From the NCBI RefSeq assembly GCF_009363555.1, contig NZ_CP045372.1, forward strand, positions 124,001 through 188,000: a stretch of 64,000 nt of DNA, given 5' to 3'. The position numbers and the translations under genes were made by a program. Origin of the DNA: Sulfitobacter sp. THAF37 (GTDB lineage Bacteria > Pseudomonadota > Alphaproteobacteria > Rhodobacterales > Rhodobacteraceae). Shown one piece after another: positions 1 to 9,704 of this stretch. Numbering within the stretch: position 1 is the first letter of the stretch; each line of letters begins with the position of its first letter. Below the pieces are notes generated by a model. The model was given only the letters and a program-made list of their open reading frames with translations, was not told the origin of the DNA and did no database searches.

Positions 1-761
1 AAGGCTGGGTGCAATCCGGCGATGCGCGGGTCTGGAAGCTGCGGGCGGTCCTGCCGTCGATTTCCGCCTCCTGCTATGCCTCGATCCACACCGGCGTTGC
101 CCCGGCCCAGCACGGGTGTACCGGCAACGGAAACGTCTTTCGCCTGAAGGAAAAGGATGTCTTTGCCCAGGTCCGCGCGGGGGGCGGCGTGACGGGCGCG
201 GTGGCGCATTCCTTCTGGTCGGAATTCTTCAACCGCCACCCCTTCGATTACGTCCGCGACATCGAGTACGACGAGCCTGACAGCGATACCATCAACCACG
301 GACGGTTCCACACGATGACCGGCTACGGACATGTCAACCAGATGACCCCGTCCGACGTCGATCTCTTTGCCACGCTCACCAACCTCTGCCTGCGGTTCGG
401 GCTGAACTACGGCATGCTGCACACCTGCACGCTGGACAGCATGGGGCACCGTTTCTTCCACGACTGCCAGGAAATGGACCACGCCTGCGCGGTCATGGAC
501 GAGATGCTGGCCCCCTTCATTTCCAAATGGATGGACGCGGGTTACGAGATCATCGTGACGGCGGATCACGGGCAGGACGACCGGGGCCATCATGGGGGCC
601 GGGGCGAATTGCAACAGGATGCGGCGCTCTACTACTTCGGTCCGGCAGAGGGGCCGCGCCCCGATACCGTCATCGACCAGCTGCAGCTCGCACCCACGAT
701 CCTGCACCGGCTGGGCGCGCCGGTGGCCGATACGATGAAGGCGCAAAGCTTTCTCGGCTGA
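1..761 (+). CDS. Type I phosphodiesterase / nucleotide pyrophosphatase family protein (5' end outside window)
   Basis: This is the C-terminal part (about 250 residues) of an alkaline-phosphatase-superfamily enzyme that hydrolyses phosphodiesters or phosphomonoesters with two metal ions. The frame is open to the left window edge (codons start at base 3), so the real start lies upstream. Visible family marks are the nucleophile segment PSISASCYAS near residue 19 of the visible part (Ser where most relatives have Thr), the metal-binding LDSMGH near residue 144, and VTADHG near residue 182. The substrate cannot be read from the sequence. Phosphonoacetate hydrolase and nucleotide pyrophosphatase are both possible. 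Confidence 0.75.
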   Translation, partial: GWVQSGDARVWKLRAVLPSISASCYASIHTGVAPAQHGCTGNGNVFRLKEKDVFAQVRAGGGVTGAVAHSFWSEFFNRHPFDYVRDIEYDEPDSDTINHGRFHTMTGYGHVNQMTPSDVDLFATLTNLCLRFGLNYGMLHTCTLDSMGHRFFHDCQEMDHACAVMDEMLAPFISKWMDAGYEIIVTADHGQDDRGHHGGRGELQQDAALYYFGPAEGPRPDTVIDQLQLAPTILHRLGAPVADTMKAQSFLG

Positions 762-794
762 ACGCCGCCGCCCGGGCGTCGTGCCCGCGCGGGG

Positions 795-1745
795 TCAGCC
801 GTGAACCTTCCCATAGGGCCAGTCGCCACGCCCCAGCGCGGCGATCCCTTCGACCACCCGGTCGAAGAAGACCGCGGCACGCGACGACATGCTGCGCGCC
901 CGCAGGCAGCCATGCACCATCCCCGGCTCGTTGAACCAGACCGCCTGCCCGCCCGCGGCGCGCAGCTTGTCGCGGTAGGCCTCGCCGTCGCTGGCGAGCG
1001 GGTCGCATTCCGCCGTGATCAGCACGCTGGGTGGCAGACCGGAAAAGTCGCTGTCACTTAGCGGCGCATAGCGCGGGTCATCCACGGGCGGCTCGGCCCC
1101 GCCGGTGCGGACCTTCTGATAGAACGCCATGTCCGCCAGGGTCAGCTGGGGCGCTTCGGCATGTTCCACGTAGGACCCCTGCCCCCAGTCGCCGCCCAGA
1201 CCGGGATAGATCAGCACCTGCCCCACGATCCGGCCCTTCGCGCCCTGCCGCGCCTGATGCGACACAGCGGCGGCCAGGTTGCCCCCCGCGCTGTCCCCCG
1301 CCAGGATCAGCGGCCCCGGATGCACCCGCGCAATGCCCGTAAAAGCCGCATAGGCATCGTCGAAACAGCCGGGAAAGACGGTCTCGGGCGCCAGCCCGTA
1401 ATCGACTGAGATCACGCGGTACCCCGTCCGGTCGCAGAGCGCGGCGCAGACGTCATCGTGGCTCTCCAGCCCGCCCACCACGAAGCCGCCCCCGTGGTAA
1501 TAGACCACCGTAACGTCCGTGGGCGTCTTTTCGTAGATGCGGCAGGGCACGGCGCCATAAGGCAGGTCGCGCACCATGATACCCGGCGGCCTGCCCTGGT
1601 CGAAGATCCGGCACATCGCATCGTAGACGCGCCGCTGATCCTCGATGGACAGATCGACCGCATCCGGCGGATAGGCCGCGTCGAGCCTTTCGATATAGGC
1701 CCAGGTCTCGGCGTCGATCAGTGTCCGGTAGTCAGGCTGGCTCAC
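795..1745 (-). CDS. Alpha/beta hydrolase, hormone-sensitive lipase (HSL) type esterase
   Basis: A predicted cytoplasmic carboxylesterase of 316 residues. The oxyanion-hole motif HGGG is at residues 84-87, the nucleophile is Ser152 in GDSAGG, and the probable rest of the triad is Asp248 (AECDPL) and His278 (MVHG). This is the classic HSL/family IV layout. The start is a GTG whose GTGA overlaps the stop codon of the upstream acyl-CoA synthetase gene by four bases, so the two genes should be co-translated. The pairing suggests that the esterase releases an acid that the synthetase then activates with CoA. The substrate is unknown. Confidence 0.8.
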   Translation of the reverse strand: MSQPDYRTLIDAETWAYIERLDAAYPPDAVDLSIEDQRRVYDAMCRIFDQGRPPGIMVRDLPYGAVPCRIYEKTPTDVTVVYYHGGGFVVGGLESHDDVCAALCDRTGYRVISVDYGLAPETVFPGCFDDAYAAFTGIARVHPGPLILAGDSAGGNLAAAVSHQARQGAKGRIVGQVLIYPGLGGDWGQGSYVEHAEAPQLTLADMAFYQKVRTGGAEPPVDDPRYAPLSDSDFSGLPPSVLITAECDPLASDGEAYRDKLRAAGGQAVWFNEPGMVHGCLRARSMSSRAAVFFDRVVEGIAALGRGDWPYGKVHG

Positions 1746-3607
1746 GCAGGGTCCCAGGGCCGGGTAAAGCTGTCGAGAACCGCGCCGACCGCGTCGTTGG
1801 AGGCGCCGTTCATGCTGACCTTGGCCACCAGGCCGCGCTTCTTGTCGTCCACCACATGGTCCACCCGCGCCGCGCAGTCCGCGTCCTTGAGCGCCGCGTC
1901 ATAAATCCGCGTAATCGCGTCCTTGCGCAGATCGGGCTTGAAGATCTTGCCCACCGCCGTCTTGGGCAGCTCCTTCATGATGGTGATGTGCTTGGGCTGC
2001 GCCGCGCGTTCATGCACCTTGTCGACGGCATAGGCCAGCAGTTCCTCCTCGGTCACTTCCGAGCCTTCGACAAGTTCGACGTAGGCGCAGGGCAACTCGC
2101 CCGCATGGGCGTCCGGCTGGCCGATGGCCCCGGCAAAGGCGACCGCGTCATGGCCCAGCAGCGCCTCCTCGATCTCGGCGGGGTCGATGTTGTGACCGCC
2201 GCGAATGATCAGGTCCTTGGAGCGGCCCGTGATCCACAGATACCCGTCCGCGTCCATCCGGCCCAGATCGCCGGTCCGCAGGAACCGCCCCTCGTAATAG
2301 AGATCCTTGTTCTTTTCCGTCTCGGTATAGGTGTTGCCGACATAGACACCGGGGTTCGACACGCAGATCTCGCCAATCTCGTCGACGCCAAGTTCCTTGC
2401 CGTTGCTGACGATCTTGACCTCGGTATAGGGAAAGGGAATGCCGATGGAGCCGACCTTTTTCACCCCGTCGATGGGGTTGCCCGACACCAGGCAGGTCGC
2501 CTCGGTCATGCCGTAGCCTTCGACGATGGTCATGCCGGTTGTCTTCTCGAACCGGCGGAACAGTTCCAGCGGCAGCGGGGCCGAACCGGAGAACGCTGTC
2601 TTGACGGTCGAAATGTCCGCATCCACCGGGCGCTGCATCGTCGCTGCCAGCGCGGTGGGCACCGAGACGACAAATGTCACCTTCCAGCGTTCCACCAGCT
2701 TCCACAGGTTGTCGAACACGCCTTCGCCCCGGTAGCCCTGCGGTGTCGGGAAGACGATATGCGCCCCCGACGACAGCGCGCCCAGCAGCATCACCTGGCA
2801 GGCCATGACGTGGAACAGCGGCAGCGGGCACAACATCACGTCGTCCTCTGTCAGCAGCAGTTCAGAGCCGACCCAGCCGTTGTAGATGGTGCCGGAATAC
2901 AGGTGCTGCGCGACCTTGGGCATGCCGGTGGTGCCGCCGGTGTGGAAATAGAAGGCGACCCGGTCCTCCTGCACATCCTCGAATGTCAGCTCCTTGGGCT
3001 GCTTCGCGATCTCGGCGTTGAAGTCCAGGTACTTGGCCTGATTTCCCACCATCCCCTTGGGCCGGATCAGCGGCACGATCCAGGATTTCGGCGGCGTCAG
3101 GTAACGCACCAGGTCCACCTCCAGCACCGTGTGCACGCCGGGCGCCTGTTTGACCGCCTCGGCGGTCTTCTGGGCCACGTCGGTCTTGGGGAAGGGCCGC
3201 AGCGTGACCACGACCGATGCCCCCGTTTCGCGCAGGATCGACCCGATCTGGTCCGCATCCAGCAGCGGGTTGATCGGATTGGCGATGCCTGCCACGCCCC
3301 CGCCGAGCAATGCCAGCACGGTTTCGTTGCAGTTGGGCATGACATAGGCCACCACGTCCTTTGGCCCGACCCCGAGAGAGCGGAGCAGGTTGGCCGTCTG
3401 GCTGACCTTGTCCTTCAGCTGGGTCCAGGTAAACGTCTCTGCCTTGTCTTTCGGCCCCGACAGAATCTGATAGCTGATCGCCTTGTGGTCCGGAAACCTG
3501 GTCGCGGTGCGGTCGATCAGCCCATACAGCGTCTTGGGCACATCCCGTTCCGCCCAAGGCATTTCGCTTTCGATCTTCTTGCGATCTTCGATACCACTGT
3601 AACCCAT
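1742..3607 (-). CDS. AMP-forming acyl-CoA synthetase
   Basis: A 621-residue member of the adenylate-forming ligase family, activating a carboxylic acid to an acyl-AMP and then an acyl-CoA. The ATP-binding P-loop TGGTTGMPK is at residues 223-231, the adenine-site motif GYGMTEA follows, and the C-terminal catalytic lysine lies in the ELPKTAVGK segment. The ATG at 3607 has a good GGGGAGG ribosome site eight bases upstream. The chain is longer than typical medium-chain enzymes and has an extended N-terminal half. It is the first gene of a two-gene operon with the HSL esterase. Aryl or long-chain acids are possible substrates, and the sequence does not decide between them. Confidence 0.85.
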   Translation of the reverse strand: MGYSGIEDRKKIESEMPWAERDVPKTLYGLIDRTATRFPDHKAISYQILSGPKDKAETFTWTQLKDKVSQTANLLRSLGVGPKDVVAYVMPNCNETVLALLGGGVAGIANPINPLLDADQIGSILRETGASVVVTLRPFPKTDVAQKTAEAVKQAPGVHTVLEVDLVRYLTPPKSWIVPLIRPKGMVGNQAKYLDFNAEIAKQPKELTFEDVQEDRVAFYFHTGGTTGMPKVAQHLYSGTIYNGWVGSELLLTEDDVMLCPLPLFHVMACQVMLLGALSSGAHIVFPTPQGYRGEGVFDNLWKLVERWKVTFVVSVPTALAATMQRPVDADISTVKTAFSGSAPLPLELFRRFEKTTGMTIVEGYGMTEATCLVSGNPIDGVKKVGSIGIPFPYTEVKIVSNGKELGVDEIGEICVSNPGVYVGNTYTETEKNKDLYYEGRFLRTGDLGRMDADGYLWITGRSKDLIIRGGHNIDPAEIEEALLGHDAVAFAGAIGQPDAHAGELPCAYVELVEGSEVTEEELLAYAVDKVHERAAQPKHITIMKELPKTAVGKIFKPDLRKDAITRIYDAALKDADCAARVDHVVDDKKRGLVAKVSMNGASNDAVGAVLDSFTRPWDPA

Positions 3608-3754
3608 GATCTATCCTCCCCGATTGCCGGTTTCCGGCTGAATTTTTCCAATCCGAAGGATGCGATGAAAACCTGCTTTCCGCAAGGTGATGTCCACCCG
3701 TGACGCAGGGGCAGCCGCAATGACGCAGCGGAAAACCCGCGCAGGCGGGCGGGG

Positions 3755-5557
3755 TTACTCGGCGGCGATGCCGTCGGTGAACTGCAGACGGGCCAGCCGG
3801 GCGTAAAGCCCCCCATTGGCCACCAGCGTATCGTGGCTGCCCATGGCGACCACGCGCCCGGCCTCCAACACCACGATGCGGTCGGCCTTCTTGACCGTGG
3901 CCAGGCGGTGCGCGACGATCAGGGTCGTGCGGTCCCGGCTCAGCGTGTCGACGGCGCTCTGCACCGCGCGCTCGCTCTCGGCATCCAGCGCGCTGGTCGC
4001 CTCGTCCAGCAACAGCACCGGCGCATCGCGCAGGATGGCGCGGGCAATGGCGATGCGTTGTTTCTGCCCCCCCGACAGCATCACGCCACGCTCGCCCAGG
4101 TAGCTGTCGTAGCCCTCGGGCAAGGCCGAGATGAAATCATGCGCGGCGGCGGCCCGTGCGGCGGCTTCAACCTCTGCATCCGTGGCGTCAGGTCGGCCGA
4201 AGCGGATGTTTTCAGACGCGGTCGCGGCGAATATCACCGGATCCTGCGGCACCAGCGCGATGGCGCGGCGAAAGGTGTCGCGCGCCACATCGCGCAGATC
4301 CACCCCGTCCAGCGTGATACGGCCCGATGCCGGATCGTAGAACCGCAGGATCAGCTGGATGATCGTGGTCTTGCCCGCGCCGGACGGCCCGACAAAGGCC
4401 ACCGTCTCTCCCGGCTGGATGTCCAGCGTGACCCCGTCGAGCGCGGCAGTCCCGGGCCGGGCGGGATAGGCGAAATGCACGTCCTCGAACGAGATATGGC
4501 CGCGCGCCGGTTCCGGCAGCGCCGCCGCGGTAGCCGGGTCCTGCACCATGTCTTCGGCATTCAGCAATTCGACCAGCCGTTCCGTCGCGCCCGCCGCGCG
4601 TTGCAACTCGCCCCAGATCTCGGACAGGGCCGCGACCGCGCCGGCGACCATGACCGCGTAGATCACGAATTGCACCAGTGCCCCCGGCGTCATGTCGCCC
4701 GCGCGCACGTCGTTGGCGCCGATCCAGAGCACCCCGACCACGCCGCTGAAGACAAGGAAGATCACGATCACCGTCATCGCCGCGCGGGTCTTGATCCGGC
4801 GGCGCGCCGCGTCGAAGGACCCTTCCGTCATCCGGGCAAAGGCGTCGCGGGTGACTGTTTCATGGGTAAAGGCCTGCACCGTCTGCACCGCGCCCAGGCT
4901 TTCCGATGCGTTGCCCGACGAGGCCGCGATCCAGTCCTGGTTCTCGCGGCTGATGACCCGCAACCGGCGCCCCAGGACCAGGATCGGGATGATCACGGCA
5001 GGCACGATCAGCAGCACCAGCCCGGTCAGCTTGGCCGAGGTCAACAGCATCAGTGCCAGACCGCCCACGAAGATCAGCGCATTCCGAAGGGCGATGGAGA
5101 CGGACGACCCGATAACGCTGAGGATCAGCGTCGTGTCGGTGGTGATCCGGCTCAGCACTTCACCGGTCATGATCCGTTCGTAAAAGGCCGGGCTCATGGA
5201 GATCACCCGGTCGAACACCGCGCGGCGAATGTCGGCCACCACCCGTTCGCCCAGCCGCGTCACCAGCGCATAGCGCAGCCCGGTGCCCACCGCCAAAAGC
5301 GCCGCGATCCCCAGGGCGGCCAGGAAATAGCGATCCAGAAGCTCCGTCTCCGCGACGCGGAAATTGTCCACCACCCGGCGCACCGCCAGCGGCAGGGTCA
5401 GCGATACCGTCGCCGTCAGCACCAGTGCCAGCACCGCCATCGCCATCAGCCCCCGATAGGGCCGCATGAAGGGCATCAGCGACTTCAGCGCGCCGATCCG
5501 CCGCGACTTTTCGCGTTCTTCGGTCTGGGTCGGTGCGGGTGCGGGAGTGCGTGCCAT
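3755..5557 (-). CDS. ABC exporter, fused permease and ATPase (MsbA/LmrA type)
   Basis: A 600-residue half-transporter that should dimerise in the inner membrane and export lipids or drugs. The N-terminal half holds about six membrane segments. The C-terminal half carries Walker A (GPSGAGKTT), the signature LSGGQKQRIAIARA and Walker B (VLLLDEATSALD). I chose the ATG at 5557 because it has an AAAGGACG ribosome site. The same frame runs further upstream, but that extension translates the antisense of the tRNA-Gly gene and is not real. The substrate is unknown. Confidence 0.88.
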   Translation of the reverse strand: MARTPAPAPTQTEEREKSRRIGALKSLMPFMRPYRGLMAMAVLALVLTATVSLTLPLAVRRVVDNFRVAETELLDRYFLAALGIAALLAVGTGLRYALVTRLGERVVADIRRAVFDRVISMSPAFYERIMTGEVLSRITTDTTLILSVIGSSVSIALRNALIFVGGLALMLLTSAKLTGLVLLIVPAVIIPILVLGRRLRVISRENQDWIAASSGNASESLGAVQTVQAFTHETVTRDAFARMTEGSFDAARRRIKTRAAMTVIVIFLVFSGVVGVLWIGANDVRAGDMTPGALVQFVIYAVMVAGAVAALSEIWGELQRAAGATERLVELLNAEDMVQDPATAAALPEPARGHISFEDVHFAYPARPGTAALDGVTLDIQPGETVAFVGPSGAGKTTIIQLILRFYDPASGRITLDGVDLRDVARDTFRRAIALVPQDPVIFAATASENIRFGRPDATDAEVEAAARAAAAHDFISALPEGYDSYLGERGVMLSGGQKQRIAIARAILRDAPVLLLDEATSALDAESERAVQSAVDTLSRDRTTLIVAHRLATVKKADRIVVLEAGRVVAMGSHDTLVANGGLYARLARLQFTDGIAAE

Positions 5558-5655
5558 GCGTCGTCCTTTGTGTCGTGACGTGTCATGGCGCGGCAACAGG
5601 CGCGGGTCAAGCGCCCGAGGTGTCGCAGTCATTGAACAGGTGGAAAGCGGCAGGT

Positions 5656-5729
5656 TGGAGCGGGCGACGGGAATCGAACCCGTATCATCAGCTTGGAAGG
5701 CTGAGGTCTTACCATTACACAACGCCCGC
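5656..5729 (-). tRNA. tRNA-Gly (anticodon UCC)
   Basis: A complete cloverleaf is readable on the minus strand. The 7-bp acceptor stem is GCGGGCG with CGCCCGC, the anticodon arm CTCAGCC-TTCCAAG-CTGATG gives anticodon UCC, and the T arm contains GGGTTCGATTCCC. The 3' CCA is encoded at 5656-5658. The sequence closely resembles known bacterial tRNA-Gly(UCC). Length is 74 nt. It stands alone, between the ABC exporter and the PLP lyase genes. Confidence 0.95.
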
Positions 5730-5818
5730 GCTACCCCGGAGTTAAGTCATCCCGTCCGAAGCGTCAAGCCGGGGCATGGCAGCTTTGTGCCGTCCCCCGG
5801 CTGGCAGGGGGCTTTTGT

Positions 5819-6853
5819 CTACGTCTCGGGCCCCTCGCTGAGAACACACAGCACGGTCGATTCCGCCGTCAGCTCCAGCGCCGCGCGTCCGGCGTCGTCC
5901 ACCGCCAGCAAGGCAGACAGCCCCGCCGCCCCGGACGGCGTCGAAGCAAGCCCGGCGACCATCGCCGTCCCGGCGCCCACCTGCGCCTCTTCCTCGGTGA
6001 TCAGCGCAAAGGCATCCGCATCCCGCGCCAGCCCCTTCAGGGCGATGTGCGACGGCACCTTGCAATCGAGCCGTCCCATGATGCTGACCGGCCCCTGCGC
6101 GGTGACAACCCGGCCCGCGGCAACTGAATCCCGCAGGCAGGGCGCCGCTTCGGGCTCGACCACCACGATCCGGGGGGCATCGCCCCATGCCGCCCGCGCC
6201 AGCACCGCGCAGGCCGCCGCCAGCCCGCCGACACCGGCCTGAACAAAGACATGGCTGGGCGCCACCGGCATCTGGCGTATCGCCTCTGCCATGAGCACGA
6301 GGTAGCCCTCCATCACCCGCAGCGGCGTTTCGGTATAGCCATCCCACGACGCATCCGACAGCAGGTGCCAGCCCTGCGCCTGCGCTTCCATCTCTGCCGC
6401 CGCCATTGCCGCCTCGTAGGTTTCGCCCACCCGGCGTACCTCGGCGCCCTGCTCCTGCAGGCGTTCGGCAAAGGCGTCGGGCACCGTCTGCGCGATATAG
6501 ATCACCGCCCGCGCGCCAAAGGCCGCCGACCCTGCGGCGACCGACAGCCCGTGATTGCCCGCGCTGGCGGTGACATAGGTGCGTCCCCGCGCCTCTGCCC
6601 CGTGGCGGGCTATCACATGGGCCGCCCCCAGGGCCTTGAAACTGGCTAGCCCCATGCGCCCGCGCTCATCCTTGACCCAGACCTGCGCCACCCCGGCCTC
6701 CACCGCGATGGCCTCGGCCTCGACCAGCGGGGTTTCCGCCGCCACGGGACAGCGCGCCAGCAGCGCCTCCACCCCGGCGGGATCCGACAGCGGATAGGGC
6801 ACATCCCCCAACCCCGAAACGGCGACCGGGCGGGCGACCTTCAGAACATCCAT
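5819..6853 (-). CDS. PLP-dependent lyase, diaminopropionate ammonia-lyase-like
   Basis: A 344-residue fold-type II PLP enzyme (tryptophan-synthase-beta/threonine-dehydratase family). The Schiff-base lysine is Lys73 in GLASFKALGAAH. The substrate-carboxylate loop is SAGNHG at 97-102, and the PLP-phosphate glycine loop is AGVGGLAAA near 210. The SFKALGAA wording and the following TxVTASAGNHG match diaminopropionate ammonia-lyase more closely than threonine dehydratase. The protein is shorter than the E. coli enzyme (about 400 residues). The expected reaction is elimination of ammonia from a small amino acid to give a 2-oxoacid. The exact substrate is inferred. No partner gene adjoins it in an operon. 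Confidence 0.7.
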   Translation of the reverse strand: MDVLKVARPVAVSGLGDVPYPLSDPAGVEALLARCPVAAETPLVEAEAIAVEAGVAQVWVKDERGRMGLASFKALGAAHVIARHGAEARGRTYVTASAGNHGLSVAAGSAAFGARAVIYIAQTVPDAFAERLQEQGAEVRRVGETYEAAMAAAEMEAQAQGWHLLSDASWDGYTETPLRVMEGYLVLMAEAIRQMPVAPSHVFVQAGVGGLAAACAVLARAAWGDAPRIVVVEPEAAPCLRDSVAAGRVVTAQGPVSIMGRLDCKVPSHIALKGLARDADAFALITEEEAQVGAGTAMVAGLASTPSGAAGLSALLAVDDAGRAALELTAESTVLCVLSEGPET

Positions 6854-6889
6854 GTGTCACCGCTCCGGCCCGACCGACCCGCTATCGGG

Positions 6890-7462
6890 TCAGTCGCAGG
6901 GGCCACCGGCGGCCCCCCAGATCTCCACATCGCGGGCGATGTCCTCGGGCGTGCCATCGGGCGCAGAACGTCCAGCGCCGGGCGCGTAGCCCCAGGCGAC
7001 AAAGGCCGAGGTGCGCAGATGCTCGGCCAGTTCGGCAAAGTCGTTGCCATCGTTCGTGTCGGGGTCGCGCATCTGGGCGCAGACCTCTGCACTGGTGCGG
7101 CCCAGCCATTGCAGCTCGACCGGCGCCAGCCGCCATGCGTCGTCGATATGCGGCGGCGCATGGGGCACCGCGTTGGGCCGGTCGGCGGAGATATGACAGG
7201 TCCGGCAGGGCATGCTCAGCGCGCCGATCCGGGTCTCGTCCGCCATCACCCCCATGCCGTGGACGGTATCGGGCCCGTACCCAAGGCCGTTCCACATCGG
7301 CACATTGCTTTCGCCCACATGGCAGTTGGTACAGCGCGGGTGCGACACCTTTTCGAATATCCGCTCCCACGCCGCCAGCCCCTCGGCCCGGCTGGCGGTG
7401 GTGGTGGTGTCCTGTGCGGCCAGCGGGGTGGCCAGCAGGAATGCGGCGATCAGCAGGCGCAT
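6890..7462 (-). CDS. Periplasmic diheme cytochrome c-like protein
   Basis: A 190-residue protein with a signal peptide (residues 1-17, ending LAAQ) and two heme-c motifs, CTNCH at 44-48 and CRTCH at 86-90. Its ATG at 7462 shares one base with the stop of the molybdenum-subunit gene (TGATG), so it is the third gene of that operon. It is probably the periplasmic electron acceptor of the hydroxylase, passing electrons on to the respiratory chain. The region between the hemes contains several His and Met residues that could be axial ligands. I do not recognise a named family beyond cytochrome c. Confidence 0.75.
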   Translation of the reverse strand: MRLLIAAFLLATPLAAQDTTTTASRAEGLAAWERIFEKVSHPRCTNCHVGESNVPMWNGLGYGPDTVHGMGVMADETRIGALSMPCRTCHISADRPNAVPHAPPHIDDAWRLAPVELQWLGRTSAEVCAQMRDPDTNDGNDFAELAEHLRTSAFVAWGYAPGAGRSAPDGTPEDIARDVEIWGAAGGPCD

Positions 7463-9702
7463 CAGACGAAATCCACGTGTTTCGAGAACGGCAATTCGCG
7501 GATGCGCTCGCCCGTCGCGGCAAAGATTGCGTTGCCCAGCGCGGGCGCCGCGGGCGGCACCCCCGGTTCGCCGATGCCGCGGATCCGGTCGCCGTTTTCC
7601 AGGCCGCGCACCACGATCTGCGGCGTCTGGTACAGGCGCATCCCCTCGAAGACGTGGTAGTTGTCCTGCTGGGCCACGCCATCCGCATAGGTCAGTTCGC
7701 AGTTCATCGCATGACCCAGCCCCCAGATGACGCCGCCGGAAAGCTGCGCCTCGAAGTTCACCGGGTCCAGCACCCGCCCCACATCGGCAGCGACAAAGAC
7801 CTTGTCGATGCGGATGCCGCGATCGGTCCGGCTGACCTCCACCACCTCGGCAACCGGCACGCCGAAAGACAGGGTGAAGGCGACACCGCGCCCGCGTCCT
7901 GCCCCCGGGTCGCTGCCCCAATCCGACATCTCGCCCACCGCTTCCAGCACCTTGCGCGACGTGTCATGCCGACACAGGCGCAGACGTTCCTCCAGCGGAT
8001 CGGCCCCGGCGGCGTGGCACAGCTCGTCCAGAAAGCACTCGTGCAGGAACCCGTTGCCCGAGGCCCCGACGGACCGCCACGAACTGACCGGGACCATCGG
8101 CGGCACGCGGTATCCCGTGACCCGGTAGTCCGGAATGGCATAGGGCTGATCCCAGGCCCCCGCCACGATGGCCACATCCGGCCCGATGGCGGGCTGGCCC
8201 AGCCGCTCTAGCGAAGACGCCGACACCGAGGGCGCGGCGATGCCGAGGTCGTAGACCGCGACCTGCCCCCCCGCCACCGCCCCGCGGGCCCGGCTGATCG
8301 CCAGCGGGCGGGGGAAGTCGTGGGTCATGTCCTCTTCCCGGCTCCAGACCATCTTGATCGGCGTGTCGGGCATCTGGACCGCGATTTCCACCGCCTGGCG
8401 GATGTAATCGTCCTCCAGCCGCCGACCGAAGCTGCCGCCGGACATCAGCACATGAACCCGCACCGCCTCTGGCTCCAGCCCCGCGACGGCGGCGGCGCCG
8501 TCCTGGACAAAGCGGGGGATCTGCGTGCCGGTCCAGATGTCCAGCACGCCCTCCGACAGGCGCACGACGACCGACATCGGCTCAAGCGGCGCATGCGCCA
8601 GGTAGGGAATGCGGTACTCGGCCTCCAGCACCTCCGCCCCCTCCAGCGCGGCCGCCACGTCGCCCTCATCCTTGAACCGGCTGTCCTGCCGGTCATCGAC
8701 AAAGGACGCGGCCACATCCGCGAACTGCGCGGCGCTGTCGCCTTGATAGGGCGACGGGCCCCAGTCCGCCTTGACCGCATCCGCCGCCCGGAAGGCACGC
8801 CAGGTGTTGTCCGCAACCACCGCGAAACCGCCCGAGATCGGCAGGATCGCCTGGACGCCGCGCATCTGCTCGGCCTCGCCCGCGTCAAAGCCCAGGATGC
8901 CGCCGCCCAAGGCCGGATTGGTGCGGGTGGTGGCATGGACCATCCCCTCCATCCTCAGGTCGATGCCATAAGGCTGGGTGCCGGTCGATTTCGCCACGAT
9001 GTCCGTGCGCTGATGATCCCTGCCCAGCGCCCGCCACTCGGAGGGGTCGCGCAGGTTCACATCCTGCACCGGCTCGATTTCGGCCGCCGTGGTCGCAAGA
9101 TCGGCATAGGCCAGCCGCATGCCGTCGGGCAGCACCACCGCGCCGCCCTGCGTGCTCAGCTGGTCACGCTCCAGCCCGGTCTGGCGGGCAGCGGCGGCCA
9201 GCAGCGTCTCACGGGCGACGGCCCCCGCGTGGCGCAGGCGCTCGTACATGTCCGGCACGGTCGAAGACCCGCCCGTCAGCTGCAGGCCCATGACCTTGGC
9301 CATCACCTGTGCCGCGCCGCGCCCCGTGCGCGCCATCAGCGTGTCCGAGGTCGCCGCGATGGGAAATCCCTCTGCCGCCACCACGCTGTTGTAATAGGCG
9401 GGCGAGGGCATGCCCGGCTCAATCCGCACATCTGCCAGGTCCACATCCAGTTCCTCGGCCAGAAGATGCGCCTGGATCGAATAGGCCCCCTGCCCGACAT
9501 CGGCACGCGGGGTAATCAATGTCACCCCCTGCGCATCCACCTTGACGAAGGGGTTGAACGTGGCCTCGCCCGGTTGCAGATCGGCTTCAAGCGGGTTCTT
9601 CACGTCGCGTTTGTAGAGATAGGCGCCAAAGGCGACGCCCCCCACCACGGCGACCGACCCCACCAGGAATGTGCGCCGCGCGATTGTTCTGGCCCGCCCC
9701 AT
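7462..9702 (-). CDS. Molybdenum hydroxylase large subunit (isoquinoline 1-oxidoreductase beta / aldehyde dehydrogenase type)
   Basis: A 746-residue molybdopterin-binding subunit of the xanthine-oxidase family. The N-terminus MGRARTIARRTFLVGS has the twin-arginine signature, so the folded enzyme should be exported by Tat to the periplasm. Typical motifs are GSFGRR near residue 345, WRSVGASGNGF, and a C-terminal IGEPGVPP that carries the catalytic glutamate. I chose the ATG at 9702 (two bases after the 2Fe-2S subunit stop) because the Tat motif then sits at residues 8-13. A longer frame adds 23 unlikely residues. The substrate may be an N-heterocycle or an aldehyde; the sequence does not decide. 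Confidence 0.88.
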   Translation of the reverse strand: MGRARTIARRTFLVGSVAVVGGVAFGAYLYKRDVKNPLEADLQPGEATFNPFVKVDAQGVTLITPRADVGQGAYSIQAHLLAEELDVDLADVRIEPGMPSPAYYNSVVAAEGFPIAATSDTLMARTGRGAAQVMAKVMGLQLTGGSSTVPDMYERLRHAGAVARETLLAAAARQTGLERDQLSTQGGAVVLPDGMRLAYADLATTAAEIEPVQDVNLRDPSEWRALGRDHQRTDIVAKSTGTQPYGIDLRMEGMVHATTRTNPALGGGILGFDAGEAEQMRGVQAILPISGGFAVVADNTWRAFRAADAVKADWGPSPYQGDSAAQFADVAASFVDDRQDSRFKDEGDVAAALEGAEVLEAEYRIPYLAHAPLEPMSVVVRLSEGVLDIWTGTQIPRFVQDGAAAVAGLEPEAVRVHVLMSGGSFGRRLEDDYIRQAVEIAVQMPDTPIKMVWSREEDMTHDFPRPLAISRARGAVAGGQVAVYDLGIAAPSVSASSLERLGQPAIGPDVAIVAGAWDQPYAIPDYRVTGYRVPPMVPVSSWRSVGASGNGFLHECFLDELCHAAGADPLEERLRLCRHDTSRKVLEAVGEMSDWGSDPGAGRGRGVAFTLSFGVPVAEVVEVSRTDRGIRIDKVFVAADVGRVLDPVNFEAQLSGGVIWGLGHAMNCELTYADGVAQQDNYHVFEGMRLYQTPQIVVRGLENGDRIRGIGEPGVPPAAPALGNAIFAATGERIRELPFSKHVDFV

Positions 9703-9704
9703 GC

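Noticed and set aside
1721..3703. Long plus-strand open frame of about 660 codons
   Set aside because: It is antisense to the acyl-CoA synthetase, rich in His, Arg and Gly with no domain, as expected from GC-rich codon bias opposite a real gene.
5558..5722. N-terminal extension of the ABC exporter
   Set aside because: The extra residues translate the antisense of the tRNA-Gly gene; the ATG at 5557 has its own ribosome site.
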